Origin: Musa acuminata AAA Group
Taxonomy: Eukaryota > Streptophyta > Magnoliopsida > Zingiberales > Musaceae
NCBI RefSeq assembly: GCF_036884655.1
Contig: NC_088356.1
Span: forward strand, 13,404,501 to 13,468,500
Reading direction: 5' to 3'
DNA: 64,000 nt
Position numbers and translations under genes: made by a program. This document shows, piece after piece, positions 43,391 to 54,995 of this stretch. Below the pieces are notes generated by a model. It worked only from the letters and a program-made list of their open reading frames with translations. It was not told where the DNA came from and searched no databases. Numbering within the stretch: position 1 is the stretch's first letter; each line of letters opens with the position of its first letter.

Positions 43391-46152
43391 AACAACTAAA
43401 TAGATAAAAGTATTTTTCTTGAAAATTCTTGGTTTGATGAATCTATTTTATCATCCTTTTATGAATATCTTGAAAATGATTTTGATTTGATGGTTTTAAT
43501 TTGAATGAGCTTTATCTTGATTTTTTGAGATTTATAACTTGAGATTTACTCTATAAAAATCAAGATCTTGTATCCTCAATGTTCCTTTTTAGCATCTATT
43601 ATCCAAATGAATTATGATTGGTATCATTGCTATATTTCTTCTTATCGTGCACCAAAGAGAAATTTTTTCTAAATGAATCGTGATATTTCGGAACCACAAT
43701 TCTTTTTATGATTCATAATGAATTGAGAAATTTTATATGCTTGAATTAATATCTTATTCTAAGATTGAATGAATTTTATCTATATCATGATCTCCTAAGA
43801 TTTTTTCTTGATTATTTAAGAGGAGATTTTTCAAAACAAAATGTGTCTTCTATTATTATCTTTTCATGATATGATTTTCATGCAATTCCTTGTACTCATG
43901 AAATATTAATCTCATCACCCAATAACTCTTCTTGATATTCCTTATGTGATGAAACAAAATAATGCATGAAATTCAAATAAGAAGTTAATGATCATGCATG
44001 ATAGGATGTAAAGAATTTTGACATTTAGATACTATCATTTGAATAGCTATGATCATGTTGCCAAAATGATTTATCATGAATGCTTGAATATCATGTATGA
44101 TATGCCGATATTGATGATTGAGTTATATTGTATCATGCATGAAAAATAAAAGATATAGTTTTGAAATTGTTCATGTTCGAATTTGAAAATATGATGATGC
44201 ATAATGATTAAATTGTGCAATGAAAATATTAAACATTTTGAAACCATGTTTTAGTGTCATGCATAATGATCATGCTTAATAAATTTTAAAATTATACATG
44301 ATGAATCTTGCGATTTATGGATTATTGATTTTTACTATAATGGAAGTGCCTTATTGATCTTTGTTGTAATAAATCTTACACTTTCGGTTTTAAACATGAT
44401 ACATGTTTTTATTTGGCATAAATGAAATAAAATCATATGAATTGAAACAACTAAAAAGAGAAAAATATTTTTTCCTTGAAAATTTAATTTTCTCTATCTT
44501 ATTGATCTTGATGATTATTATGATAAATCTATGTATACCATTTTGAATCTCTTGAAAGTAATGTTGAGATTTTGATGAATTTGATGATTTGAATTTGAAT
44601 GAGGTTGTATTTAAATTATGATCTTGATTTCTTGGATTTACTACTTGAGATTCTTTTTTAATCACAATCTCTTCTTTGTACACCTACAATTTTTGTTATT
44701 TATAAAAGGAAGAGATTTGATAAAATGAATCATGTCTTTTAGTATTCAAATGATCTTATCTTTGATGATATGATTTCTTTATATCTATGATATAAATGCC
44801 TTGAAATGATTGAAATATTTTACACAAATGTTATGCTCTTCCCTACTTCTTTCTTGTTTTCAATGATAAAACGGGGAGAAGTTTTGATCATGCATGGTAG
44901 GATATAATTTGACAAAATTTATACCATCATGAAACATTTATGATTTACAATGATGCATGCAATACTTGTGCTTTCTAATTTTGATGTTATGTATTGCATA
45001 TGATGTATTGCATATGATGTAAATCATGATTTAAAATGCTATGAGTTGTTGCTAAAATGATAAATGTTGATTTAAATGTTTCGTATCATGAATGCTCTAA
45101 ATGATGATTGTTTGGTACCATGATCAAAATATTGATAAATAGTTAAAAATTTTAGTATCATGTATGATATCCTCATAATGTCGATCGATTTATTCAATAT
45201 CGTGCATGAATGAAATATAAGGTTTTCGAAAATATGCATGTAATACTTCAACTTATGATAATGATGCATGCAATGATAAAATATTCATGATGAAAAAATG
45301 TCTTGACATTCATAACTTGATTATTCATCCTTTGTCATGATTTTGAAATCGTTGTAAAAGGAAAAAGAACAACAAAACTGTATTCTTCTTTTCTTTTTGA
45401 CAATGACAAAGGGGGAGAAATATTGCACACTCAAGATGCAAAATTTGAAAACTTACACATTGTAAAAGAAGCAAAACTTGCAACTTGCACATTGCAATAA
45501 GAAGCAAGAATCATGAGCTTACACAAGAAAGCTATCTTGTATTTGCTTTCATAATTTTTTTTTTTTTTGCTAGATGTATGTAGTAAAACTTGCATAGTGT
45601 AAAAATTGCTATCTTATAGTCTAAAGAGAAGCCAATAGTTGCTATCTCAAAATGGAAAATATGCTAACTTGCTACAGAAGCAAAATTGCTAGCTCAAACA
45701 TTGCAAATGAAGCAAAAATTTGCTAGCTTGCAACTTGCATATCGTGAAAACTGCTAGCTAGTAGTCTAAAGAGAAGCAATCAATAGCTATCTCAAGAAGA
45801 CCAAGCATGTTAAACTTACACATCTTTAATCGTTAGATTGCATGATGATAAAACTTGATATTATGTTTTTCATGCAATAAGTTGAACCCATATAACAAAC
45901 ACTTGATTGTGGTACTTCTCCTTTTTGTTGATGACAAAGGGGGAGAAGTATGTTGATGACATGACATATGATGCATAAGTTTTATGCATATGTTCATGAT
46001 GATGTGTTGCAAGTATTCATGATGAATATTGCAATGACTTGAATTCTGTTTGAATTCAAGGTTCTATCAATATGGCATATTGATAGGGGGAGTTTGTTTA
46101 AACTCCGGGAGTTAAGGTTAACTCCGTTAGTCATCAATTAGTTGTCATCATC
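43391..46152. other. AT-rich 3' non-coding region of element E
   Basis: No supported gene. PPT-like tracts lie near 44872, 45405-45418 and 45935-45946. The 45913-45950 copy sits in a hairpin with arms TACTTCTCC and GGAGAAGTA. Degenerate gctagcttgc repeats at 45480-45790; palindrome chain at 46030-46125. Confidence 0.78.
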
Positions 46153-46165
46153 AAAAAGGGGGAGA
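46153..46165 (+). other. Polypurine tract of element E
   Basis: AAAAAGGGGGAGA next to the LTR start (46167). It is inside the stem of a hairpin with arms 46145-46156 and 46181-46192. Confidence 0.9.
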
Positions 46166-46166
46166 T

Positions 46167-47760
46167 TGTTGAATCTCATATTTTGATGATGAAACTAATT
46201 GATTGTGTTTAGATGTTTAACTGTATTTTGAGTGATGCAGGTCTACTCGATCAGGTTTAGACAGTTGACGCAGGAGGAATTGACGTTGCGCTGGAAGAGA
46301 TCACGTTAGGATATTGGATGGCTGAACGCTTCGAACGTCGGGCATCGGGCCAAGGAGAGCGAAACTGTGCCAAGGATATCGGCGTTGCGGAGGTCAACCG
46401 CCGATTGGGCAACAAGCCGCAAGAGAGGATGATGCGCCGAAGAATCGGACGAAGCGCCAACCAATGACGTGCCAGGCAACAGAATGTCAATTCGCTTTAT
46501 AATAATTGTCTAGATCGGAGTAGAGTTTTTGCTTGTGTGTGCAGGATTAACTACGATAACGACGAAGACATAAAGCAAAACAAAGTGTCGGAGTCAAGCA
46601 CGAAGGATTCATTGTGAGTTCGAGAGTTCGATGGAAGTCCGAAGGTTCGTCGGGAATGCTGCCGAAACTAGCCAACAATGAGTAGGGAGCTTGCCGAAGG
46701 GTTTTTCGGAAGCTCGCCGGAAGGTTCGTTGGAAGTTCGCAGAGCTCACCGAGAATGATCGGAGCTTTCCGAAGAAGCTTGTTGGAACTCGCCAAGATCA
46801 AATCGTGAAGTCTAGGAGCTTGTCGGGAGTCCGCAGAATGGTTTCCGAGAGTTTATCGGAAGACCGTCGGAAGTTCGCCGAAAGCTCGCCGGAAGAAGTC
46901 TTGACTTACGGACTTTGTAATAGCTTATAAAATGTCTTTAAATTCGTAGTTATCATGTTAATTAGAGTTAGGATTAGGTGTTAATCCTATAACCCAAGTA
47001 GGGGCTAATTGGGCCCGAGTTCGGACTGGTTTGGGCCAAGTTTGGAGCTCAACCAGTGAGCTGATTTGGCCTAGGCGGTGGCACCGCCCAGCACCCGAGA
47101 GCTGGGCGGTGACACCTCCTGGGCTGGGCGGTTGCACCGTCCAGCACCCGAGCGTTGGGCGGTGGCACCGCCTGGCTGGGCGGTGGCACCTCCAGCACCG
47201 GGAACCCTAAGAGAATTCAAATTTTGGAGCCCAAAATTTGAATCCTCTTGAGGCCTATAAATACCCCTCTAATCTCAGCTGAGAGAACAACTTTTGAGAA
47301 GCATTTTGATTGAGAGAAAAGTCTTAGAAAGTCTTAGCAAGTCTTGTTTTCAATTTGCTAGAGAGTTCTCCTCCTTCTTTCTTATTGAAAATTTGTAAGA
47401 GGTTGAGCTGCTTGTAAAAGGTTGTAAGAGGGGTGTTTACCCTTCCATTTCAAGAGACTTGCTAGTGGAAGGTGGGAGCCTCATCGAAGAGGGGCCTCGC
47501 AAGTGGAGTAGGTCATTTGACCGAACCACTCTAAAAATCGGCGTAATCTCTGGTTTGCTCTTTATTATTGTCATTTACATTACTGCAAATCTTCTTACTG
47601 CTTTAGTTCCTTATTACTCTTGCTGCGCAACTTCAAGAATACGCCTTCAAGTTAAATTTCTCAAGTTTCGTTCTTAATGTACGAAAGATTTTGTTAAAAT
47701 CGAAGTTTTAATCCGCTGCACTAATTCACCCCCCCTCTTAGTGCCGCTCCGATCCTAACA
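46167..47760 (+). repeat. 3' LTR of element E
   Basis: 1594 bp, nearly identical to 34753-36326; it has one extra GGCGGTGGCACC palindrome unit around 47165-47190. TATA at 47256-47264. Followed by the TSD caatg. Confidence 0.94.
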
Positions 47761-48334
47761 CAATGCACAGTTTGTTCAGCAAATCAGAGTAGTCCAAGAT
47801 GATGGTGGTCTCCGAAACTTTCAAAGAGAAAGAAGTGTAGAGAGATGTTGCTCCAACGAGACAGTTACCCAAGAGGGATAGATCTCGGTTCTCCGGAGGG
47901 AGAATCATATGCAATAGACTGCACATGTTGAGGAGGAGTACCTCAAAAACAACCCCACGAAGCTCAATGGACCGAGCGAGCGGTGAGGAGTCGTCGCATG
48001 ATCTCGCTTGAGAGAATGCATTAGTGGATACATTGTGAGATCAAGTGGGGGAGCGACCCAAAGCAACACAAATGAAGGGACACTTGGAGTCGATATGGAG
48101 ATTGGACTCAAGGGAGGGCTGACCTGTGGAATGGTGGGTGCGAGAGCCACCATCAACTCAAATGCAAAATAAGGAGCGGAGCAACTTAGGTATAACTTGG
48201 CGAAGTACCGAAGCCACATAAAAGGAGCCAGCAAAGAAGATGGAACATGGAGCAAAGGCACAGTGCTTTCCTTAGACAGAGATCAAGGACATGAACTCTT
48301 GCAAAGGTAAGAGTAGGATCATATTGTTCCATGG
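47761..48334 (+). other. LARD1 internal segment 3 (non-coding)
   Basis: Homologous in reverse to LARD2 about 51250-51780. Short frames occur but none resembles a protein. It ends with the TSD atgg at 48331-48334. Confidence 0.82.
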
Positions 48335-48780
48335 TGTCACGAACTTAGCTGGTTTTGCCTAAGTCATGCGGCACCCTTGCGTGTCCGTCCGCAAAGGTCA
48401 GCCTCCCTAAAGCCTCTCATGATCCCTTACAACCAACAAAAGAGAGAACGGGGTAGAGAGAACGCCTCACTCGGGATCTACAAGCAAACATCTCTAAAAA
48501 CACTTCATAGACAATACAAATTATAAACAGACTTTACAAGCTCTGAACAGTTGCACAATAAAGGGTCAAATTAGTCTATTACAGACCAAAAATCTCTCAC
48601 AAGTGTCCAATGACACAACCTTTATTTACAAGCCTAAAACGGCCACCAAACCCAACTAAAATAGGACTATTAAGCCTTCGGCTGTCCCTCTACATGCTAG
48701 GCAAAGTATAAACATACCAAAAGACACAGACATGCATAAGCATTACATCAAACATCCTATTTAGAAGTTTGTCCGTGACA
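48335..48780 (-). repeat. 3' LTR of LARD2
   Basis: tgtcacgaacttagctgg...gtttgtccgtgaca; 446 bp; matches the LARD1 LTR in reverse (ggcaaaactagctaagtcc block). Confidence 0.93.
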
Positions 48781-51700
48781 TTCTCCCCCACTTATTCCTT
48801 CGACGTCCTCGTCGAAGCCTTTATCGACACTACAACTCCTCGCCTTTGTTGAGTCTTCAATCTTTTGGTCTAGCTGCAATGCGCCTCTTAGCTCCCAGCA
48901 GCTCTCCACTGCTATTTTTGAGTAGTCGAACCTTTGATACGCCATGTTGCTTCAACTCGCCAATGACTTTGACTCTAGTGTGGGGTTAGCTGAGTTGTTT
49001 TGATCCCTGTTGGTTCTTGCGGATCCTCCAGATGAAGGAAAAGACCATCCTTACTATGTGCCAGTCTCTCAAATGCTCATGCTACTTGAACTGGGTGGAT
49101 GCTTGTTGGAGCTTTAACGAGCATCGTCTCGCAAACTTCTGAAGTTTTGGGTCCTTTCTCTACAAAATTTGCCCATTGACTCTTCTTTCACTTAGTTGTC
49201 ACTTCCGAGTAGGTTCCCATCACTTCCGCTTTCAATTGGCATTTCATTGGGAAATGAAGCAGACAATCTACTCTCAGTAGCACTGATTACCATTGGTGAG
49301 GATTTAACAACTATTATCTTCCATTATCTTCGAAAGGTCTTTGAACATGTGCAGAGCTCCTCTACTAGATAGATAAGAGAATTGGGGTACTCGGTTTCAC
49401 CCATTCTCTTAAGAGTTGAGAAGGCAAAGGTTATTTGACTTCGCTTACCTCTTAGATGTTGTACTCCATGCATTGAGCTGGTTACTAGCCTTCGCCTACT
49501 CTTTGCTCACACTTCTGAAGCACTTGAAGTGTTTGCACTCCTTGCATTGAGTTAGTTACTGTGATTCACCTTCTCAATGCCATCGAACTTCTGGAATGTA
49601 GAAAGTTTTCACCCCAACTTGGAGTAATTCTCTCATAGGTTTGGTCGCCTTTGGGATTGTACCGTCTTCTCCATCAACCTTGTTGCCTACTCCACTGAGT
49701 AGCAAAGGTACAACACTGCGTACTGCCTACTTTGTTCCTTGGTCATGCACTCTTGCCTGACCCGAAGTCCTTCACTTTCGACTATCTTGATGAGAAGCGC
49801 GTGGACATCGGTCTTACGAAGTTCCTTGGCCTCTGCCCTTCAGCCTTGTCTTGGTACTTGGAGTTTGCCTCTGCATGCTCCACCTCCTCGGCCCCTTTCA
49901 CGACCAAGCACTCTCCCTCCATGAGAGCAAGATCAATGACTTTCACAGAAGTCCCACCTTTACGGTACCATAGCGCTGCCATGCCCATGGCACTACTATC
50001 CGTCGCCTCGCATCTACATCCCTTTTCTTCACAATCAGTAGATATGCCTCTGTGGTACTCCTCCGAGTCCACCTCCATTCTAACTGATGCTTGATTTTAG
50101 GTAGCTAAGTCCCTCTGGACTCGACGTCGCTTCCTCACTCCTTTCGACCCCCTACTTCAACATCTCGGTGTTCTCCAAGCAGATCCCTTTGGTCGATGGA
50201 AAGACAAACTGTAACTCCCATGCATGGCCTCTGCCATCACGTTGTAGGGTTTGCATCGATTTTATTCTTCTTAGCTTCCTTGGTAGTAACGTTTGCTTAC
50301 TCGACCTTGTCCTTTGACTTGTCGGGCTCCCTTAAACGAATTTGGGCTTTGGAGTAGTCCACCTCTCTAGCTGCTTCGATCATACCTCTACATGATCAAG
50401 TCCCTCCCATGGGACTTACTGGTACTTGCATTCGAACTTTTTCCTTGGTGAAACACAGCCCCCATATGCTGATGATCAAGGCTTCTATCCAATGCAAAAT
50501 TCGATGCACGCTCGGAAGACCCGCCTCTGTGGTACCATGGCCTTCACTCCTTGAATCCATAGCCCTTCTTGTTGACGTGTTGTTCACCGAAGTGGAGCTT
50601 CCAGAAACTCCCGATCATACCTCCGTATGATCTAGTCCCTCACGGGACTATGTCGTGTGCATCGCATGTTCCACCACGATGCACTGCACCATGTCGCCTC
50701 TTGGTGATATCTCTATTGCATTCTGATCCTTGTGGGATGAACTCGAATTGTGATCCCTCCATGTGTGGCCTCTGCCAATACATCACAGGGTCTCTTCCAC
50801 CTTCAATTTTGTTCGCTCCTTTGGCAATCGACCTTCACCCACTCTTGGGTCACACCTAGATGAAGCACCACTCTAGGATAGTCCATCGCCTACTAGCTCT
50901 CGAAGTCCCCCGACATCGCTGTAATTAGTGCACCATTGTTTGGATCCTGGGCCTCTGCCCCTACCAGCATAATTTTCGCTGCGCACCGCTTCCTTCATGG
51001 CAACTTGAATGGCAACACTGTGGCATATTCTTTAAGAGTACCCGCCTCCGCATCCTCTTGCCCCATGCTAAGGCCTTCTAAACCCAACTTCGCCTCCGTA
51101 AATTGAGTCACCTTAGTTCCTCCATCAAATGCTTTTCCGAGATAAGGTGCATGTTCCCAGAAGCTCCCTTCGTCTTTGGCACCATGCAAGATGAGTCTGC
51201 TCCGTCAGAATGAAGGACCCATGGAACAACATGATCCTACTCTTGCCTCTACAAGAGTTCATGTCCTTGACCTCTGTCCAAGGAATGCACTGTGCCTCTG
51301 CTCCATGTTCCATCTTCTATGCTAGCTCCCTTCATGCGGCTTGGGTACTTTGCCAAGTTACACCCAAGTTGCTCCGCTCCTCGTTTTTTGCATTGAGTTG
51401 ATGGTGGCCCTCACACCCACCATTCCACGGGTCAACCCTCCCTTGAGTCTGATCTCCATATCGACTCCAAGTGTGCCTTCATTTGTATTGCTTTAGGTCG
51501 CTCCCCCACTTGATCTCGCAATGCATCCACCAATGCATTCTCTCGAGCGAGATCATGCGATGACTCCTCGCCGCTTGCTTAGTCCATTGAGCTTCGTGGA
51601 GTTGTTGTTTGTTGAGGTATACCTCCTCAACATGTGAGGTCTGTCCCACATGATTCTTCCTTTGGAGAGCCAGGACTTATCCCTCTTGGATAACTGTCCC

Positions 51701-51819
51701 ATTGGAGTAACATCTCTCTTCGTTTCGGAGACCACCATCCCCTTGGACTACTCTGATTTGCTGAACAAACTGTGCATTGTTCTGCCTCCTGCAAATGCAC
51801 TTGCTAGATTGTGACTCCA

Positions 51820-51960
51820 CGTCAATATAGCCCCCGCTGCACCACTCGAGGCCTAGCATCACTCAAGGCCTAGCAACATGCTCAAGGCTTAGTACCACGT
51901 CAATATACGTCAATATAGCCCCCGCCGCACCACTCCACATCAATATAGCCCCCGCTGCAT
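51820..51960. repeat. Short tandem repeat in LARD2
   Basis: Three copies of cgtcaatatagcccccgctg-type sequence at 51820, 51909 and 51936, with ctcaaggcctagca-like units between the first two. Confidence 0.85.
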
Positions 51961-52520
51961 CTCTTCGTTGCACACTTCAGCCTCTTACGGATGTATCCTT
52001 CACATGCCAAAGAGAAAGTTTCAATGCTCTATGATGCCAAGTTTCGATCGCCTTGGGATGGCCGCGAACATTCCATCGTCCGCATACAAGCCTATGTCTG
52101 AGTACCGAATTCTTTGAGTTAGTAATTCCCCTCACCTCTATGAGCTTTGCACAACTATTTTGGTCGCTGAGCAACTTATTCCACCTTGCATGGTCTCATC
52201 CTTTACCAAGCGCCTCGCTTGCCTTGAGCACCATCAAGTATAGTTGTAAACTTTGAGCTGTAGCTCAAACTCAGCCATCCCAACCTTTGTGCGCTCTGCA
52301 TTCTTCCAAGCTTGCCTATTCAAGTGGTGCCTCTTGCGCGAAGGGTTGGCCATTCCTCTGAATGCCAATCTTATATGCTCGCTCCTCCGAGCGACTCCTT
52401 TTCCCTACATCTCCATGCCTGTTTTCTCCCAACCGGTCATGCGTATGCTAACTGCCCTCAACGCAGCCCCGCTAGGTCCCCCATGTTTGCATGCTAAGTG
52501 TTTCTATGAGTGCTTGTCCC

Positions 52521-52532
52521 GCTCTGATACCA
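52521..52532 (-). other. Primer binding site of LARD2
   Basis: Minus strand TGGTATCAGAGC, perfect, two bases from the LTR start at 52535. Confidence 0.93.
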
Positions 52533-52534
52533 TC

Positions 52535-52967
52535 TGTCATGAACTTAGCTGGTTTTGCCTAAGTCGTGCGGCACCCTTGCATGTCTGTCCACAAAGGTTA
52601 GCATCCCCGAAGCCTCCCATGGTCCCTTAGGACCAACAAAAGAGAGAACGCCTTACTCGGGATCCACAAGCAAACATCTCTGAAAACACTTTATAAACAA
52701 TGCAAATTACAAACAGACTTTACAAGCTCTGAACAGTTGCACAACAAAGGGTAAAAATGGTCCATTACAAACCAAAAATTTCTCACAAGTGTCCACATGA
52801 CACAACCTTTATTTACAAGCCTAAACCAGCCACCAAACCCAACTAAAATAGGACTATTAAGCCTTCGACCGTCCCTCTACATGCTAGGCAAAGTATGAAC
52901 TTACCAAAAGACACGGACATGTATAAGCATTACATCAAACATCCTATTTAGAAGTTTGTCCATGACA
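52535..52967 (-). repeat. 5' LTR of LARD2
   Basis: tgtcatgaacttagctgg...gtccatgaca; 433 bp. Differs from 48335-48780 at scattered sites and by one short deletion (agagagaacgggg region). Confidence 0.93.
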
Positions 52968-54995
52968 ATGGGTCCTTCATTCTGATAGAGTAGACTCATC
53001 TTGCATGGTGCCAAAGATGAAGGGAGCTTCTGGGCACATGTACCTTATCCCGGAGAAGCATTTGATGGAGGAACTAAGGTGACTCAACTTACAGAGGCGA
53101 AGTTGGGTTCAGAAGGCCTTGGCACGGGGCAAGAGGACGCGGAGGCGGGTACTCTTGAAGAATATGCCACTGTGTTGCCATTTAAGTTGCCATGAAGGAA
53201 GCGGTGCGCAATGGAGATTGTGCTGGTAGGGGCAGAGGCCTAGGATCCAGACAATGGTGCACCATTTTCAGTGAAGTTGGTGGACTTCGGGAGCTACTAG
53301 GTGATAGACTGTCCTAGAGTGGTGCTTCATCTAGGTGCGTCCCAAGAGCGGGTGGATAAAGGTTGATTGCCAAAGGAGCAAATAAAATCGAAGGTGAAAG
53401 AGACCCTGCGATGTATTGGCAGAGGCCACATATAGAGGAATCATAATTCGAGTTCATCCCACAAGGATCAGAATGCAATAGAGATGTCACCAGGAGGCGA
53501 CATGTTGCAGCGGATCATGGTGGAACAGTTCATGGCAATGCGATACACACGACATTGTCCCGTGAGGGACAGTATTATATGGAGGTATGATCGGGAGCTA
53601 CTAGAAGCTCCATTTCGGTGAACAACACGACGGCAAGAAAGGCTATGGATTCAAGGAGTGAAGGCCATAGTACCACAGAGGTGGGTCTTCCGTGTATGCA
53701 TCAAATTTTACATCAGATTAAAAGCCTTGGTCATCAGCATATGGGGGCTGTGTTCCACCAAGGGAAAAGTTCAAATATAAGTACCAATGAGTCCCATGGG
53801 AGGGACTTGCTCATGAAAAGGTACAATCGAAGCAGCTAGAGAGTTGGACTACTCTAGAGCCCATATTCGCTTAAAGGGATCCCAGTAAGTCAGAGGACAA
53901 GGTTAAGTAAGCGAACGTTGCTACCAAGGAAGCTAAGGAGAATAGAATCAGTGCAAACCCTACAACATGATGGCAAAGGCCATGCATGGGAGTTGTAGTC
54001 TGTCTTTCTATCAACCAAAGGGAGCTGCTTGGAGAACATAGATGTGTTGAAGCAGAGGGTCGAAAGGGACGAGGTAGCGATGACGAGTCCAGAGGGACTT
54101 AGCTACCCAAAATTAAGCATCAATTAGAATGGAGGTGGACTTGGAGGAGTGCCATAGAGACATATCTACTGATCGTGAAGAAAAGGGATGCGGATGCGAG
54201 GCGACGGATAGTAGGGCCATGGGCATGGCAGCGCCATGGTACCACAAAGGCGGGACTTCCGTGAAAGTCATTGATCCCTTACTCTTATGGAGGGAGAGCG
54301 TTTGGTCATAAAAGAGGCTGAGGAGGTAGAGGATGCAGAGGCAAACTCCAAGTACCAAGACAAGACTGAAGGGTAAAGGCCAAGGAACTTCGTAAGACTG
54401 GTGTCAACGAGCTTCTCATCAAGATAGCCGAAAGTGAAAATCTTTAGGTCATGCAAGAGTGCACGACCAAGGAATGAAGCAGGCAGTACGTGGTGTTGTA
54501 CCTTTGCTACTCAGTGGAGTAGGCAGCCGGGTTGATGGAGAAGACGGTACAATCCTAGAGGCGACCAAAACTATGAGAGAATTACTCCAAGTTGGGGTGA
54601 AAACTTCCTGCATTCCAGAAGTTCGATGGCATTGAGAAGGTGAATCATAGTAGCTAACTCAATGTAAGGAGTGTAAACACTTCGAGTGCTTCAAAAGTGT
54701 GAGAAAAGAGCAAGCAAAGGCCAGTAACCAGCTCGATGCATGGAGTATAACCCTTGAGGAGGCGGGCGAAGTCAAGTAACCATTGCCTTCTTAACTCTTA
54801 AGAGAATGGGTGAAACTGAGTACCTCAATTCTCTTATCTATCTAGCAGAGGAGCTCTGCATAGGTTCAAAGACCCTTTGAAGATATTGAAGACAATAGTT
54901 GTCAAATCCTCACCAATGGTGATCAATACTACTGAGAGTAGATTATCCACTTCATTTCCTAACAGAATGCTAATCGAAAGCGGAAGTGATGCTAA
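52968..54995 (+). other. LARD1 internal segment 4 (non-coding)
   Basis: Continues LARD1 after LARD2 and runs parallel to the reverse of LARD2 49230-51230. No supported gene. Ends with the TSD gctaa (54991-54995). Confidence 0.82.

Larger units (their letters stand above)
34753..47760 (+). mobile_element. Element E: Sirevirus-like element with gag and protease, split by a gypsy element
   Basis: Plus-strand element with a perfect TSD, caatg at 34748-34752 and 47761-47765. LTRs 34753-36326 and 46167-47760, perfect primer site at 36329-36340, gag from 36379, gypsy insertion 37619-42906, gag end and protease start 42912-43390, then AT-rich DNA to the purine tract at 46153-46165. Integrase, RT and RNase H are deleted. 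The LTRs differ at about 15 sites plus one 20-odd-bp palindrome-unit indel (by eye), so it is among the younger layers. Confidence 0.94.
48781..52534 (-). other. Internal region of LARD2 (no recognised protein)
   Basis: Several 60-125 codon frames occur on both strands, for example 49732-50094 on plus and 49782-50078 on minus, but they overlap each other, are not conserved as frames in the LARD1 copies (53000-54960) and show no known motif. I therefore treat the region as non-coding cargo. A short tandem array is at 51820-51960. Confidence 0.75.
48335..52967 (-). mobile_element. LARD2: non-coding LTR element inserted in LARD1
   Basis: Minus-strand element of the same family as its host. LTRs 48335-48780 and 52535-52967, primer site 52521-52532 (TGGTATCAGAGC on minus), purine tract at 48781-48795 (AAGTGGGGGAGAA on minus). 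TSD atgg at 48331-48334 and 52968-52971. The internal 3.75 kb is GC-balanced and shows no gag, protease, RT or integrase motif. It mirrors LARD1, which allows the LARD1 pieces to be ordered. Confidence 0.92.

Noticed and set aside
49732..50094. 120-codon plus-strand frame in LARD2
   Set aside because: Antisense to LARD2, overlapped by a 98-codon frame on the other strand, and not kept as an open frame in the homologous LARD1 stretch near 54113-54480.
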